Assembly: GCA_030762935.1 (NCBI GenBank)
Contig: CM060883.1
Location: 29,630,501-29,694,500, forward strand
Reading direction: 5' to 3'
Source of the DNA: Hymenopus coronatus
Taxonomy: Eukaryota; Arthropoda; Insecta; Mantodea; Hymenopodidae
DNA length: 64,000 bases
Below are positions 10,015-21,569 of the stretch, piece after piece. The notes under the pieces are model-generated. The model was given only the letters and a program-made list of their open reading frames with translations. It did no database searches and had not been told where the DNA came from. Every line of letters starts with the position of its first letter. Within the stretch, counting starts at the first letter, position 1. A program made the position numbers and the translations under genes.

Positions 10015-11276
10015 CAAGGGCTGATCAACAAAGACAGACTGATTTTTTTCTGTAGCTTCCGTGATAGTTTTGAATCTGTAACATAAATATTTGAAATGAG
10101 CAGGTTTTTATGTATAATGTCGGTAGGCAGCAGCACTCTCATATCGGTAGGTTGGTAGCAATGCTCTATTTTGTGCATTTCGCATACCAGACAATGGAGG
10201 CGACACGAGAGGAGCAGTACAGTGCAATCAAATTCTGTTCGTTTAAACCATACAGCCACCGAAACTTATGAAAAGCTGAAGCAAGTGTACAGTGAACATG
10301 CACTACCTCGTGCAACAGTGTTTAGGTGGTTCAAGGACTTCAAAGAAGGCCGACTTGTCCGTGTTAAGCAAGGTGGGCCTGGTATTTCGGCATCTGCTGT
10401 GACTGAAGTCAACATCAACACAGCTGCTGTGATTGTCCGAGAGGATCGGCATATAATGTTACATAACCTCAGTGAAGTGTTGAGAATTTCATATGGCAGT
10501 GTGTTTACAATTATACACGACCATCTCCATATGACCCAAGTTTGTGATCGTTGGGAGCCACGTCTGTTGACTCCTGAACAAAAGGCTGTGCGAATGGAGA
10601 CAAGCCGTGAGGTGCTGCGGCTCTTTGCCGCTGGAGGGGATGCATTTTTTATATTGATTATCACTGGTGATGAGTCATGGCTACATCTTTATGATCCTGA
10701 AGGAAAACAAGCCAGCACAGTATGGAAATCGCCAGGTTCTCCAACACCAAAAAAAGGCAAAAGTTGTTCCATCTGCAGGGAAAGTGATGGTGATCACATT
10801 TTTTGACTGCATTGGAATGATTTACCAGCATGCAGTTCCCCCTCACACTACTATTACAGCAGCATACTAGATGTCAGAATTGGCTACACTGAGGAAGCAC
10901 ATGGCAAAGAAACAACCAGAGCTTTCTTGGCCTGGGTGGCGACTTCATCATGACAATGCATGGCCTCATGCTGCAAATCAAGTCATGCAGGTCTGGTTCG
11001 ATTCAACATTACCTGTGTACCATATCCATCTTATAGCTCCAATATTGCACCTGTGACTTTTTTTATTCCCATCACTAAAGGCAAAGCTTTGGGGTATTCG
11101 ATTTGAGAACTCTGAAGCAGTGCTCAAGAAAATTGAGACGATTCTCAAGGACCTGACAAAGAATGGTCTGCAGCACGTGTTCAAGGACTGGCAGAGACAC
11201 TATAAAAAGTGCATGGAATTGTAGAAATAAACATCTGTGATAAAAATCAGTCTCAGTCTTTGTTGATCAGCCCTCG
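10015..11276 (+). mobile_element. mariner transposon with TIRs and TA duplication
   Basis: 1,262 bp, the normal mariner length. The left TIR CAAGGGCTGATCAACAAAGA and the right end (reverse complement CGAGGGCTGATCAACAAAGA) match at 19 of 20 positions, and are flanked by TA at 10013-10014 and 11277-11278, the TA duplication of Tc1/mariner elements. It sits within R1 copy 2; the empty version of the site is at 369-370. Confidence 0.95.
10194..11224 (+). pseudogene. mariner transposase, frameshifted
   Basis: ATG at 10194 (MEATREEQYSAIKFC) is followed by a shift near 10240 into HTATETYEKLKQVYSEHALP (helix-turn-helix), RATVFRWFKDFKEGR, then LRISYGSVFTIIHDHLHM and the first catalytic Asp in ITGDESWLHLYDPEGKQAS. 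Another shift near 10750 leads to SAGKVMVITFFDC, then HHDNAWPHAA with the second Asp. The third Asp region (normally SPDLAPCDFFLFP) is scrambled with a stop (IAPILHL*LFLFPS). The C-terminus IRFENSEAVLKKIETILKDL and KKCMEL*, close to the right TIR, is intact. A mariner of the 34-residue-spacing type, inactive: at least two frameshifts, two stops and the third catalytic residue lost. Confidence 0.93.
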
Positions 11277-11879
11277 TACATCATGCTAATCTACATAAAC
11301 ATTAGCATAATTGGTCTTATTATTTGCTTCATTGTAAGTAGAAGGGAAATAAGGGAATATTCATGCTTAAGCAATAGCCAATTTTTTAAAAGCTGGTTGC
11401 CATGTTAAACAACTGAGGTTTGGTTTGCTTTGTGTGGTACCGTTTTAGAAAAGTAGATTGAAACCAATAAGGAACATCTAAAAATGGTCAACTCTGCATG
11501 CAAAACGTATATGACAAATGATGTGTTTTAACGAGATCTACATTTTTGTCTATTTCTTATGGTTTAACCCTTAGGCAAAGTTCATCCAGAAAATAGGTCT
11601 TCAGAGGCTATTCCTCATAAATTCAAAATATACATTCTATTTGTGAGTAAATATCTTTAATATACAGCAGTTTAATCAAAATTGTTAGTCATTTTTAAGA
11701 AAAACAAAAAAATTTTTTTTTTATAAAGGGTAGTTTGTGGTGGGGGATTTTTTTTGGTTGAAAATCTTCCTGCCACATCCTTGGAAGATACTAAACATAT
11801 ACCAAGTTTTGTATTAACCGAACTTTCATTGCAGGTGCAATCATGCAAAATTTATTGTACTGTGAGAAGTAAAGGTTGA

Positions 11880-12240
11880 TGCTCTTGGCAACATTCCTAC
11901 AGATTATAAGAGTTTTGGAAATGGCTCATCTGATTAATAAGACAGATCTATCCGTTTAACTTAATGATACAGGGGCCTTTCTTTAACTATTTTTTGACCA
12001 GGGTCTGCTGAGAACAAGGACGTTATGCTTCGAAGTTAATGCTGTCCTTCATCCCATTAAGTGACAGGACTGCACATTTCCAGAGTTTTGCTGCAGGACA
12101 CATGTTAAATAGAGCCGTAGCCTTAAGACTTTTGGTATGAATAATTATATGACAATTAACTATATTTATTATTCTTTTTAGGACTGGCCATAAAAAGGTC
12201 ACACAGCCCGTGTGCAAAGGTTTGAGCAGACAAGGCTACT
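11880..12240 (+). repeat. LINE 3'-end-like relic
   Basis: GAAATGGCTCATCTGATTAA and the later CTGCTGAGAACAAGG...ATTAAG segment match 21120-21210 by eye, where they follow a LINE C-terminal relic. Probably a 5'-truncated copy of the same LINE family. Confidence 0.35.
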
Positions 12241-12384
12241 GCCGGGACAGTTTCTTTTCCTTATCCACGGTTTTGTTTACAATGCAATGAGGTAATGGAG
12301 TGTTTGGTTGGAGACCAATGTGTGAGATAGTATTAATTGATTCAAATACCCCGTAAAGCAGTAGCAGCAGCAGTAATAATGGTT

Positions 12385-12525
12385 TGCTTCCATAGTGTGG
12401 GGATGGCATGCCTGCACCTCAGTCAAGAGGTCCTGAGTTATGTACTATGAATTTGAGATTCATTTTACCTATTTCATTCATCATTCCATATGACCTTTCA
12501 GGTTAAAGGACCTTAAATTTCCTAA
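12385..12525 (+). repeat. tRNA-derived SINE relic
   Basis: Head GCTTCCATAGTGTGGGGATG and tail (ATTTCATTCATC, then AGGTTAAAGGACCTTAAA) match the SINE at 46579-46825. The box B region (AGGTCCTGAGTTATGTACTA) is degraded. Confidence 0.55.
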
Positions 12526-12559
12526 TAAAATGATCTCTGCAGGGGAAGGCATTCAATTG

Positions 12560-14090
12560 GCATATTTCTGGCATAGTCATACCACAAATTGTTCAGAAAA
12601 TCTTTTCCAGGAACTTCTGGAAGACATAGTGATTAGATTTAGGCTAAGCTTAGTAAATGTGGTGTATAAAAAGCCAGTCATCATAATTTAGAGACAGTGT
12701 AATTTGACAACATTGCATTAAATGATACTAGATGGATAATTTGACTGCAACGACGAGCCACATTGGCACAGCCTGTCTGAAAGAGTTGTTTGGCACTGCT
12801 TCTACCAAATCTGGCACCATATTTAGACCATCGCTGGTCAACAAACACACGAATCCATCTGGAAAAAAGTGCGGGGTTCTATCAGTGCCAAATTACAGAT
12901 ATGTGGAACTGAAGAATGCTGGACTAAAGAGCTTCTACCGTAAATACACTTTTCTCAAATACAAAGTTATCATGTATTAATCCTTTTTTATGCTCAAGCA
13001 AAGATAATGGAATTTCAAAGAGATCACTAACAACCAGCTCTTAAAATATTTGACCAACACAAGTCTTGTGTATTCCACTATTCCCACTGAATCTACAAAC
13101 AAAGAAACATGTAATAAAGCATTTCTGAAATGTTCATCTTGAACATTAAGTAAAACAATAAGGTTTTTAAGAATAGATTCTTGAAGAATGGTACTATGTG
13201 CACTCTTTTTCTTAGGCACTAGTTTTATGGGGAAGCAAGGGACAGAAAAGAGCTATCCTGCTTGTCCTTCTGCAGTGTAGTCAACCAAAGAAAGTTTATT
13301 TTTTTTTAAGTCCTCAACCATCATGGTGAAAAGGTTATCTAGTTTACCACACACTAGCTGAATTATTAAACAAAATACAGTGCACATGCAAGTGTGTGAA
13401 CTCTGGGATCTACAAACACAATTTAACCTTTGAAGCTACTAGATAGCAGGGAGTATAATGTAATTTAAATGTGAATGTTGTGGTGCTGCTCTGCTTTTAA
13501 AATTGCATGAAACCCATCAAATGAGACTAGGGAGTCAAGCCCCTAAGTAGATGAATCATGCTATTGTAACATAGCAAATTTTTTGTTTAGTATTCACATA
13601 GTTTCCCATATTACATCTGGTATCAATGCTACAAAAATAGGGTAGAGAGGAATGTGCAAGTCAATATGTAATGTGTTTCTTGGATCTAATCACTTGCATG
13701 AAACTTATTTAGAAAAAATTTTGAATTAAAATTCAGGAAGCTGAAGATGACATTAAGATTTTATCAGTACAGTTGGAAATGACAGAAAATCTCTCTGCAA
13801 GAATATGCATACTTAAAACCAAGATCTTACAATTACACACTTCAACTCAAAAATTCAATGTTTAGGTTACACTATAAGTAAATATATTACTAGCCTTTGA
13901 TTAATTTGCAGCAGTGATGCAAAGATAACATGGGCACAATTTATATATCCAGTATATTTTTCAAGCAACCAACTTCCTTGAATAGTAATTATTCAATCCC
14001 AGTACTTCTATTTTGGAAACCTGCAAAACAAGAAACAATCTTAGTCTACTTTTGCTAAACAGCTTTAGCCACTTGAGAAAAAACTAATGC
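12560..14090. other. No identified feature
   Basis: AT-rich. Two ORFs (12732-12980 plus, 13219-12977 minus) show no recognisable domain and no splice context. Probably non-coding. Confidence 0.35.
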
Positions 14091-14097
14091 ATGTTTC

Positions 14098-14200
14098 AGA
14101 TAGGGGCGAAAAAAATTCTATACACTTGTCATAAAGATTCAATTGAACTATGATTTCATCATTTCACATCCATTTGAAGTAACTACAGATTAATAAGAAA
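14098..14200 (+). repeat. R1-head unit
   Basis: ATGTTTCAGATAGGGGCGAA and the following CAATTGAACTATGA...TTCACATCCA are shared with R1 copies 1 and 2 and with the two units downstream. Confidence 0.7.
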
Positions 14201-14379
14201 AAACTTAAAACTAACCTCTGACTGGAGTTCCTTATTAGTTTGGAGCCATCTTCAGCAGATTCTCTGAAGATGGATTTGAAAACCAATGTAGAATTTATAG
14301 GCTATTCATATTTACAGCTTTTATCCTTTTCGGTTTCAACAGTGATAATCTTTCCATGAACATACTTTCTTCTCTTGTT

Positions 14380-14550
14380 AAGACCCTGTAAGGAATGTTA
14401 ATGGAACTGTATCTTGCATTTTCAAAAATAACTTCAGCAACTTAGAGAATGGAAATGGATGTATCAGATAGGGGCGAAAAAATCCAGTATATTCATCATT
14501 GCAATTCAATTGAACTATGAACTCATCATTTCACATCCACAGGAAATCTT
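14380..14550 (+). repeat. R1-head unit with upstream extension
   Basis: Head at 14462. Upstream similarity to 16240-16318 begins at CCCTGTAAGGAATGTTAATG (CCCTGTAAAGAAAGTTATTG in the other copy), so these two copies share about 80 bp more than the others. Confidence 0.65.
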
Positions 14551-16239
14551 TGTGTTTCATTACATAAGTTGGTAAGGTGAAAAGGCAGCAACATGGTCGA
14601 TTTTTGGGCAAAACTTCACACTGTTCCCATATATACGAAAACTTTACCTGTCTCAACATTAAATAGGATATCTCTGTCTCAATCTAATGCATACAGGTTG
14701 CCATTAGCCCCATCTTCCTCTACCTTTGTACTAATTTTAAACTTATATGATGCAGAATTTTTTTATGCCTCAGATTAGAGAACTTTTAGAGCCTTTAGTC
14801 CCCCCCCCCCCCCCGAGTCCAAATTTACAAAGAAAACAATGTGTTTAGCAAAAGTTTTTAATAATCAAATATTTACATAAATTCTATATCTATGTGGTAC
14901 AAAAGTCAGGCAACGAGAAGCTTTATTATTGGGGTATACAACAGGGACCAAAGGAGAAAAAATATTGACAAGGGTTGGAGAGAGTTTTTAAAATAAGCTG
15001 GAATCCTGTAACTTATAGCACCCATTGTCTTCTTAATCAACTCACAGATAGCATCATCTTCTATGGTAGAAGTTAACATAAGTTTGTAAGGAAGTGTTTA
15101 TAGCATGTGGAACATTGTGAAATGTTAATGTAGGTTATTGGTTTTGCAGCTCATGTGAACATTTATAATAATGAAAAGAGAGGAAGAGACAAAATGTTTG
15201 AAAACAAAGAGAAAAAAGAATGTGCCAGTTTATTCAAATAAAATAAGTTTTAGCAGATGAAAAAATGAAACACATAAAACTATCAGGTACTTAGAAACAG
15301 TAGTGTATAGCATAGAAAAGAAACAAATGTAACGACTATAAGGATGCCATTAAATAAAATGCAAAAAGGATGACAAAAACAGAAGCACACTACTTTAAAG
15401 CAATACTAAAGCACAAAAACAGTGTGGTGCATCATTTATTCCTTGTTGTTTTAAAACTTTCTTCCCATCTGAATGTAATTTTGCAAAGAGTAAACAATGA
15501 TGATGCCCTAAAGAAATGAAATTTTATTATACCTATAAAAACATATTTTGAATTGCTAAAACTATAAATAGAAGAATTAAAGTGCAGGTGGAAATAAATA
15601 GGTTACAATAGCCTTAAATAGCAAGCAGATATTTCACTATTTGGTGAGGTATAATTCAAAAGGTTGATGAATTGGTAGACCTATCACACAGCTGTATGTG
15701 TATGTTCTAATGTGTGTATAGTACACATGGTAACAGTGTGCTCCATTTAACATGCACTGAATTCTGAGACTAATTCTGGCTTTAGGTTCCGATACACATT
15801 TCAAAATCTAACAGAAGCTCTAGATTTCATTTTAATTTAGTTTTAATTATAAAACATTAAAGAGTGGAGAGAAAAGATAATTTTATAAAAAATTTCATGA
15901 GCAATCTGAAGTCAGAAATTTTACACAGTTTACCACCACAGAGCAACAGTTAAAATGCTCGTGCTGAGGAAAGAGGAGCAATAGATAACCATCAGTTGCC
16001 ACCATGCTGAGGAAAATTTTATTACTTGATGTAAGTGAAATCAACTCAATACTTTTAAGTTGCACCACACAAATATGAAAAATACTTACCTTTGATTTGC
16101 AACAGCCATGGAGAACTTTCTTGACATACAGAGATAAGGTACAAATGATTGTATGCTTTCCATACTATTACTGTTTTTCTCTTTCAATTTCAAAAGTAAA
16201 TTTCTTGAAGAATAGCATCTACATTTTTCTCTTGCCAAC
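14551..16239. other. No identified gene; poly-C tract
   Basis: A C14-type tract lies at about 14801-14814. The rest is AT-rich with no supported frame. Confidence 0.4.
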
Positions 16240-16410
16240 ACCCTGTAAAGAAAGTTATTGGAATTATAACTTGCACTTTCAAAAGATACTTAAGTTACTT
16301 ACATAAAGAAAATTATGGATGCATCAGATAGGGGCGAAAAAATCCAGTATATTCATCACTGAAATTCAATTGAACTATGAGTTCATCATTTCACATCCAT
16401 AAGAATCACA
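16240..16410 (+). repeat. R1-head unit with upstream extension
   Basis: Head at 16318 (GCATCAGATAGGGGCGAA). Upstream shared with 14380-14462. Last of five R1 heads, all on the plus strand in the first 16.4 kb. Confidence 0.65.
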
Positions 16411-16999
16411 TTCTCTGCATTTCAACAAAGGATAAGGTGAAGTGTTAAGAAAAATGGCAACTTTTCAGTAATGGTTCAGATTGTTCCAGTAACAAAACCA
16501 CAAGTTCAAATAAGCATTTTAAATGTATGCCCATAAGTATTCCATATTATATTATGATCACCAAAGTATACAAGTAATGGTTTATTATATACTTGCTTCT
16601 ATTCCTTTTTGTATCAGTTTATGAAAATGATTTGCTTTATTTTTCTTCTTTCATGAAGTTTTAACACATTGGATTTCCATTTTGTAAATCAAGACTCAGG
16701 TACCAGCTTTATTTTTGAGACTTTTTGTTTTACTTCAAATATATGCAAATAATTACAAGTTAAATGGCTATTTGTCAAATGCAATGTTACATCTTCCCAA
16801 ATTGCATCTCGAGTAATTTCTTTCATATGTAGGTATACCCTAATACCTCAATAGTATAATTGAATCTGGAGAGAAAAAAAAAGTAGGATCTGTTTCCAAA
16901 TCCGTCTAGTAGGGTGGAGCTTTTCAAGAGGATTAGCTCAGGCTATTTGTGCAAACATGTAACAAGATGAACTTTAGTTACATGAATGAGAATCACAGA

Positions 17000-17135
17000 T
17001 ACTATCTTTGTCCATCAAATCAAAGTTTTCCTCAAATTTCTTAATATATATGCTTTCCCAAACATCTAGCTCCTTGGGAGCGTGTACTGGTTTTATGTAC
17101 CTAATTTTTTATTTCATGGCAAGTAAACATGTTTG
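17000..17135 (-). pseudogene. Penelope endonuclease C-terminus fragment
   Basis: The minus strand reads CHEIKN, then RYIKPVHAPKELDVWESIYI and KKFEENFD. The ELDxWExIYI block is the one following the GIY-YIG domain in the copies at 2615 and 57530. Only about 45 residues remain. Confidence 0.6.
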
Positions 17136-17142
17136 TGACTTA

Positions 17143-17192
17143 CCTCAAAATCTGCCAAAGAGCAACACCTCAAAATCTGCCAAAGAGCAACA
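17143..17192 (+). repeat. 25-bp direct tandem duplication
   Basis: Two perfect adjacent units beginning ACCTCAAAATCTGCCAAAGA, at 17143 and 17168. Confidence 0.9.
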
Positions 17193-18589
17193 GAAAATCA
17201 GCAGCCTTTTCATTATAATTATACTGCACAATATTGCTGATTAATATAGACCTCTCAAAGAAACACATTGCTTATATTCTACTTGGATCAGTTTGATTTT
17301 TTTTTAAGCGGCAGTGCTAGTTTCTGAAAGACAAAAAAACAAACCAAACATCCATTAATATTTGATACCAAAGGATTTATATTACTATTCAATTATGTAC
17401 TGCTGTATGCATTACTCAGCTAGAGCTAATAAAGTTATCATTTAATCAAACAATTTTTGAAATTCTCATCACTATAATGCATACCAAATAAAAGAGCCTG
17501 TGCAACATATCATTTAGAAGGCAGAGTAAAATCAGACAACTTCCTCTATTAATTATTAGTGGCTATACAGGACTATGTAAAGTGCTGCACCAAGAGCTTC
17601 CATAAATCTTCTGAATACTGTGTGTGCCCCTTATGGGAATTTACTACAGTGTAAAAACCGCAAAGTCATTATCAAAGTTTTGTAACAGTGGAAATTGAAC
17701 ATTGTGCAACCTTCCTTATTATTAAATATGGCTTTAAAAAAGAAAGAAAAGAAAAGAAAAAGAAAAAAAAAAAAAGAAAAAAAAAAAAGAAAGAAAAAAA
17801 AAGAAGAAAAAGCTGGCCAAAAAAGGTGTGGATGTTTTTGTTTAAAACCGCTCTAGGGTTGTCCTAATTGGGCTAGAGAGCTTTTTATGCCCTTTTCAGT
17901 AATAAACAACATAGGTTCTAATAGAAATACATATATTCAAAATACAAATTGAAATTTTAACTTTTTCTTTCCAAAAAGTGCATAATTTTAAAATTTTCAA
18001 AATAGTACTGTTGTAAATCATTTGGCAAAATATAAATATGGGATGATAAAGGGTTCATTGTTACTTATTTCTGACTAATAGCACAGTTTGACTAAAGCAC
18101 CTTTTAGTGAACAGGAATTTAATTAAAATATACAAAAAGGTAACTAAAAATATCAGGATAATGTTTAAAACAAAACTAATCAGCATACTCTATAATTATG
18201 AAGTTAATTTCTTTAATTTATATGATTAAAACTAATAGCCTATTAAATGGTAAACAAACTTGAACATGGGATTAATTAATTATAATTTTTAAGTAACTAT
18301 CTATAAAGAATAAATTAATACTAACCTGAGGGGGGAAATTAAGTTTCCAGTTGAAAGCGGTTTCCCCACAATATTATCTTAGGCCTTCACAGATTATATT
18401 TTAAAAAGCCCATTCATTGGGTTTGGCTTGCATCACTTTCAACAAGAGTGTATGTTCTCCCAACCGGAATAAACAGATTTACTTTTGTGAGAACAGCCAC
18501 CACTGACGCTCACAGGAGCATTTGTAGGATAGTATAATGTAGCTGGTCCACAAGGATGAAAAGTTACTTTTACTTCATTGTTCACTTTT
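17193..18589. other. No identified gene; polypurine tract
   Basis: An A/G-only low-complexity tract of about 80 bp runs at 17736-17813. Otherwise AT-rich with no supported feature. Confidence 0.45.
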
Positions 18590-19350
18590 TTCTAAAATAT
18601 ACTAAAGCCACAGCTTTTGTCATGCACAGTAGTAACAGTCTGATATGCCTTGTAACTCAGTTTGTCTGGTGATGTAGTTATTTCTTTCTCTCCCTCACCA
18701 CTCTGCACATCTTCTGAAAAGCGTTTCACTAATAATTTTGATGTAGTGTTGAGAATGAATGCATCATGAAATTGCTGTGTTGTCAATGCTTCGAGCTGGC
18801 TTTTTAAGAACATTTGTGAAGCAGTGTAATCTTGAGTGGAATAGGCAAAGTTTATTTTTCATAAGTTACCTACTGCCCATTCAAACATATCTCTTGCAGC
18901 TTGGATCCAGTTGTCGCATGGGCCTTTGAACGAGTTGACAGTCTCTTAACAGAACTTCTGCTGCATTGCATGGCCCTTTTCCATGGGCTGTGGCTGAAAA
19001 CTTTTATGTTGGTCTTCCCCATTAAGGCAAAAGCTCAGAAAGTTTTTCTTATTTTTGTATTGAGCGACAGAGTCGTCTGAAAAACAGTATCTTCTTTGGA
19101 AGCTTTTGAAATTTGTTAGATATGAAATTGTGCTTTAGACAATCAGAAACATGGACAAAGCTTACATGCTCAATTTTGTCTTCCTGTTTGTAATATAACA
19201 AAAGGATGTATAGTAATTGCTGGCTTGTCCAGTGTTAGCTCTTGAGCTTCATGCTGTAGAATTAATTTTCTGGAAAAAACCAAATGTAACAACAAATTCC
19301 GATTCATTAAGACTTTCTTCCAGCATTACCTCTCTCATTTGTTATTTTAG
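18590..19350 (-). pseudogene. Transposon-type ORF relic with SDG-like/QYKN and HGKGPC motifs
   Basis: On the minus strand, in shifting frames: EESLNESEFVVTFGF, ATIHPFVIYY-like and YKQEDKIEHVSFVHVSDCLK, KFQKLPKKI, SDDSVAQYKNKKNFLSFCLN, then HGKGPCNAAEVLLRDCQLVQ and RPMRQLD. These blocks in this order occur in a multicopy, uncharacterised protein family of invertebrates that looks transposon-derived; canonical copies would read SDG and HGKGPCD. Many stops and shifts. It begins about 20 nt after the METTL6 stop, so METTL6 3' UTR probably runs into it. Confidence 0.55.
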
Positions 19351-19371
19351 CAAATAGTGTTTCTATTTCAG

Positions 19372-19534
19372 TTATAAGCAGGGCTTTCGAAATTTTCCTT
19401 GCACAAATATTCTTTGTGCATCCAACTGTTCTTTCTTATTAACAGTTTTGCGATGAATATATGTGTTGCTGATAATTTCAAATCCAGCCTCAGAAAATAT
19501 CTTTGCCAGAAAATCCAAGGAGAAATAGTATGCC
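19372..19534 (-). CDS. METTL6: METTL6 last coding exon
   Basis: Acceptor TTTTCTTACAG, then GGCATAC. The first G completes an Arg codon left as AG by the 28190 donor. The exon reads AYYFSLDFLAKIFSEAGFE, NTYIHRKTVNKKEQLDAQ and RIFVQGKFRKPCL before TAA at 19374-19372. This is the family C-terminus, known in METTL6/METTL2/METTL8 relatives as (S/A)YFF...RxTVNxKE...RxFxQxKF. With the upstream exon (683 + 163 nt) it gives 281 residues; the vertebrate protein is about 284. Supports an intact gene rather than a retrocopy. Confidence 0.93.
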
Positions 19535-19611
19535 CTGTAAGAAAATTAATACATGCAAGTTATTTGATTAAACCAGCTTAGCTAGCCTAATAACTAATTA
19601 AACAGCATTTA

Positions 19612-19669
19612 TGCCAGTCATCAACATTCTACAGATTTTGGATTATTATCGGTTGATGACTGGCACATA
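19612..19669. repeat. Short inverted repeat (hairpin)
   Basis: TGCCAGTCATCAAC (19613-19626) and its complement GTTGATGACTGGCA (19653-19666) pair perfectly around a 26-nt loop, within the METTL6 intron 80 nt upstream of the last exon. Role unknown; may be a foldback remnant. Confidence 0.8.
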
Positions 19670-19779
19670 CACTGTTGAATTAGTAGGATCGGTCACAACC
19701 AAAAATCTAAAATAATCTTTGCAAGCAATAGATAAACACTGTAAAGCATGGAAATTAAAAATGTAATTTAGATTGTGGT

Positions 19780-21235
19780 ATTTAAGAAAGAGAGAAAATT
19801 AAGAAAATACAAAAAATGGAAAAAATAAAATATGAGGTAGTATGAGAGTGCATGTACTTGGGAGTCACAGTTAATGCAGAAGGTTCATGGGAGAAACAAA
19901 AGAAATTAACATTATTAAAAGAGAAAGGATTTATGGTAACCATTAGAGGATGCAAAAGTATTATCTATCTCTCCTTACTTCACTGGTGATGTAAACCAAC
20001 CAAAACAGATTCGTCTGCAAATGCATGTGCACACACCACAGGGTGCTAAGCTGTTTTTGTAAAACGACTTAGTTTCACTAATTTGACAGGAAAAGCAAAA
20101 TTTACTTTCAAGATGTCACACCCTGGCTAATATAATTTTTTTTTACACTTTATGTGCTTTCAGAACAGTACTTTTCTTGCTACTTTGAACAGTTTTGTGA
20201 TGAAAAGTGGTAAAACATTCAGCAACCAATCAGAGCCATTGCAATCTGTTGCTATTGTTTACCGTACCAGTTAAGTAAGGATGGATGGTGAATAGAGTAC
20301 TAGATCTCCCATCAGTCTGTCGGCCAGTCACCTGTTTATGGCAGTTTGTTGGCCTTCCTAATGTTGAAGATAGGCATCTACACAAATTATTAAAGTCAAA
20401 GGAAGACAACTAAAATCAGCAGTTTCTTCAAACCATTAAGCGTGTCCAGTGTGATCAATGACAGTGTGCCTCTTTCCATGGTCTAATTCTGTACTGCGCA
20501 ATGATGATATCTTGTATACTAAATAACCTTTATATTTCTTAAAATTAAAATTAAAACATTCTCTTTACTGAACAGTGCTTAAATATGTACCTTGGCTCAT
20601 TTCATATGTTATTTTGTTTAATCTGGATTTTCCTTATTTTTGGATAGGCTAGAGTACCATTAAACCAGATTAATAGGTACAAGGTATATTACATGAATAA
20701 GAACTGGTATATGGAGACTAAAGGGGCTTAGAAATGGTATAACAAAGAACCAATGCCCCACGAAGACATTGAACACATGTATGAGTGTAAAAGGACTGAT
20801 ATATGGAGAAAACTTCATTTTTCAGAAAAATGGTTCAAAATGAGTAGATTGTTCAGCAAAGATAGTAAGAGATTAGGTCAGCTTTTAAATAATGTGAAAA
20901 GCAAGTGGAATTGGACAGTGAAAAGAGGAAACAAACAATACACGATATATCTTAAAAATTGCAAAATTCTACAGATATTGGTAATGTTGCCAAGGAAGGT
21001 GCAAGAGTACCAACTTTAGAAACTAAAAAGGTGCTGCAAAAGTGCAGAAGTTGGGCATCTGATACAATCAATGCTACTAGATGACTGGAGTAACATACTT
21101 GGTGATACTTTTGCAAATTACTTTAGAAATGGTTCACCCAATTAATAAGAGTCAGCTGAGAACAGAAATATTATATTCTGAATGAGCCTGCAATCTATTA
21201 AGAGATGGAACTACCGTTATCATGAGTTTAGCTAT
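19780..21235 (+). pseudogene. LINE C-terminal relic and 3' region
   Basis: 19850-19990 encodes an RT-thumb block (YLGVTVNAEGSWEKQKKLTL in mixed frames). 20640-21000 encodes a post-RT C-terminus (INRYKVYYMNKNWYMETK; MPHEDIEHMYECKRTDIWRK). The intervening 650 bp has no LINE similarity that I can see. The tail 21080-21210 matches 11900-12060. Sense orientation is opposite to METTL6, in whose intron it lies. Heavily decayed. Confidence 0.5.
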
Positions 21236-21320
21236 AGGTAGGAGAATGGTCTACTGGTACATAGAGGTGTTAGGAGTGTAATGCCATACTGAAAAGACTG
21301 GATCATCATAAATGCTGTTA

Positions 21321-21569
21321 TTTTTTTTTTTTGGTAGTGTTTAACGCCCACTTTAACTACTAATGGCACCGCAGGCGGTGACACTGATGATACATGAATG
21401 ATGATGGAGCACCGGTGGAATGCGATGGCAGGGGAAACCGGAGTACCCGGAGAAAACCCGCCCCAGCGCCGTTTTGTCCACCACAAATCTCACATGCGGT
21501 CGCTTGGGATCGAACCCCGGCCGTCTAGGTGAGAGTCGAGTGGTCTAACCACTCGGCCACGGCGCCGCC
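21321..21569 (-). mobile_element. tRNA-derived SINE with perfect 12-bp target duplication
   Basis: Starts (minus strand) GGCGGCGCCGTGGCCGAGTG. Pol III box A TGGCCGAGTGG (21559-21549) and box B GGTTCGATCCC-like (21516-21506) are intact. The body ends GGGCGTTAAACACTACC and an A12 tail (T run at 21321-21332). TAAATGCTGTTA flanks it at 21309-21320 and 21570-21581. Head resembles tRNA-Ser/Leu. Best preserved SINE here; relatives at 38074, 46035, 56100 and 62277. Confidence 0.93.

Larger units (their letters stand above)
9571..11850 (+). repeat. R1 repeat, copy 2, split by a mariner
   Basis: Longest plus-strand copy: 9571-10012, interrupted by the mariner at 10015-11276, resuming at 11279 and running to about 11850 (ACATCCTTGGAAGATACTAA block near 11780). 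Without the insertion it is about 1.0 kb. The head GGATGTTTCAGATAGGGGCG is also found at 14098, 14462 and 16318. Confidence 0.75.

Noticed and set aside
10266..10664. 132-residue ORF on the minus strand
   Set aside because: Antisense shadow of the mariner transposase.
14215..14290. A further Penelope hammerhead (CTGAAGATGG motif, minus strand)
   Set aside because: Only one core box is approximated, with no stem II or GAAA in the right place.
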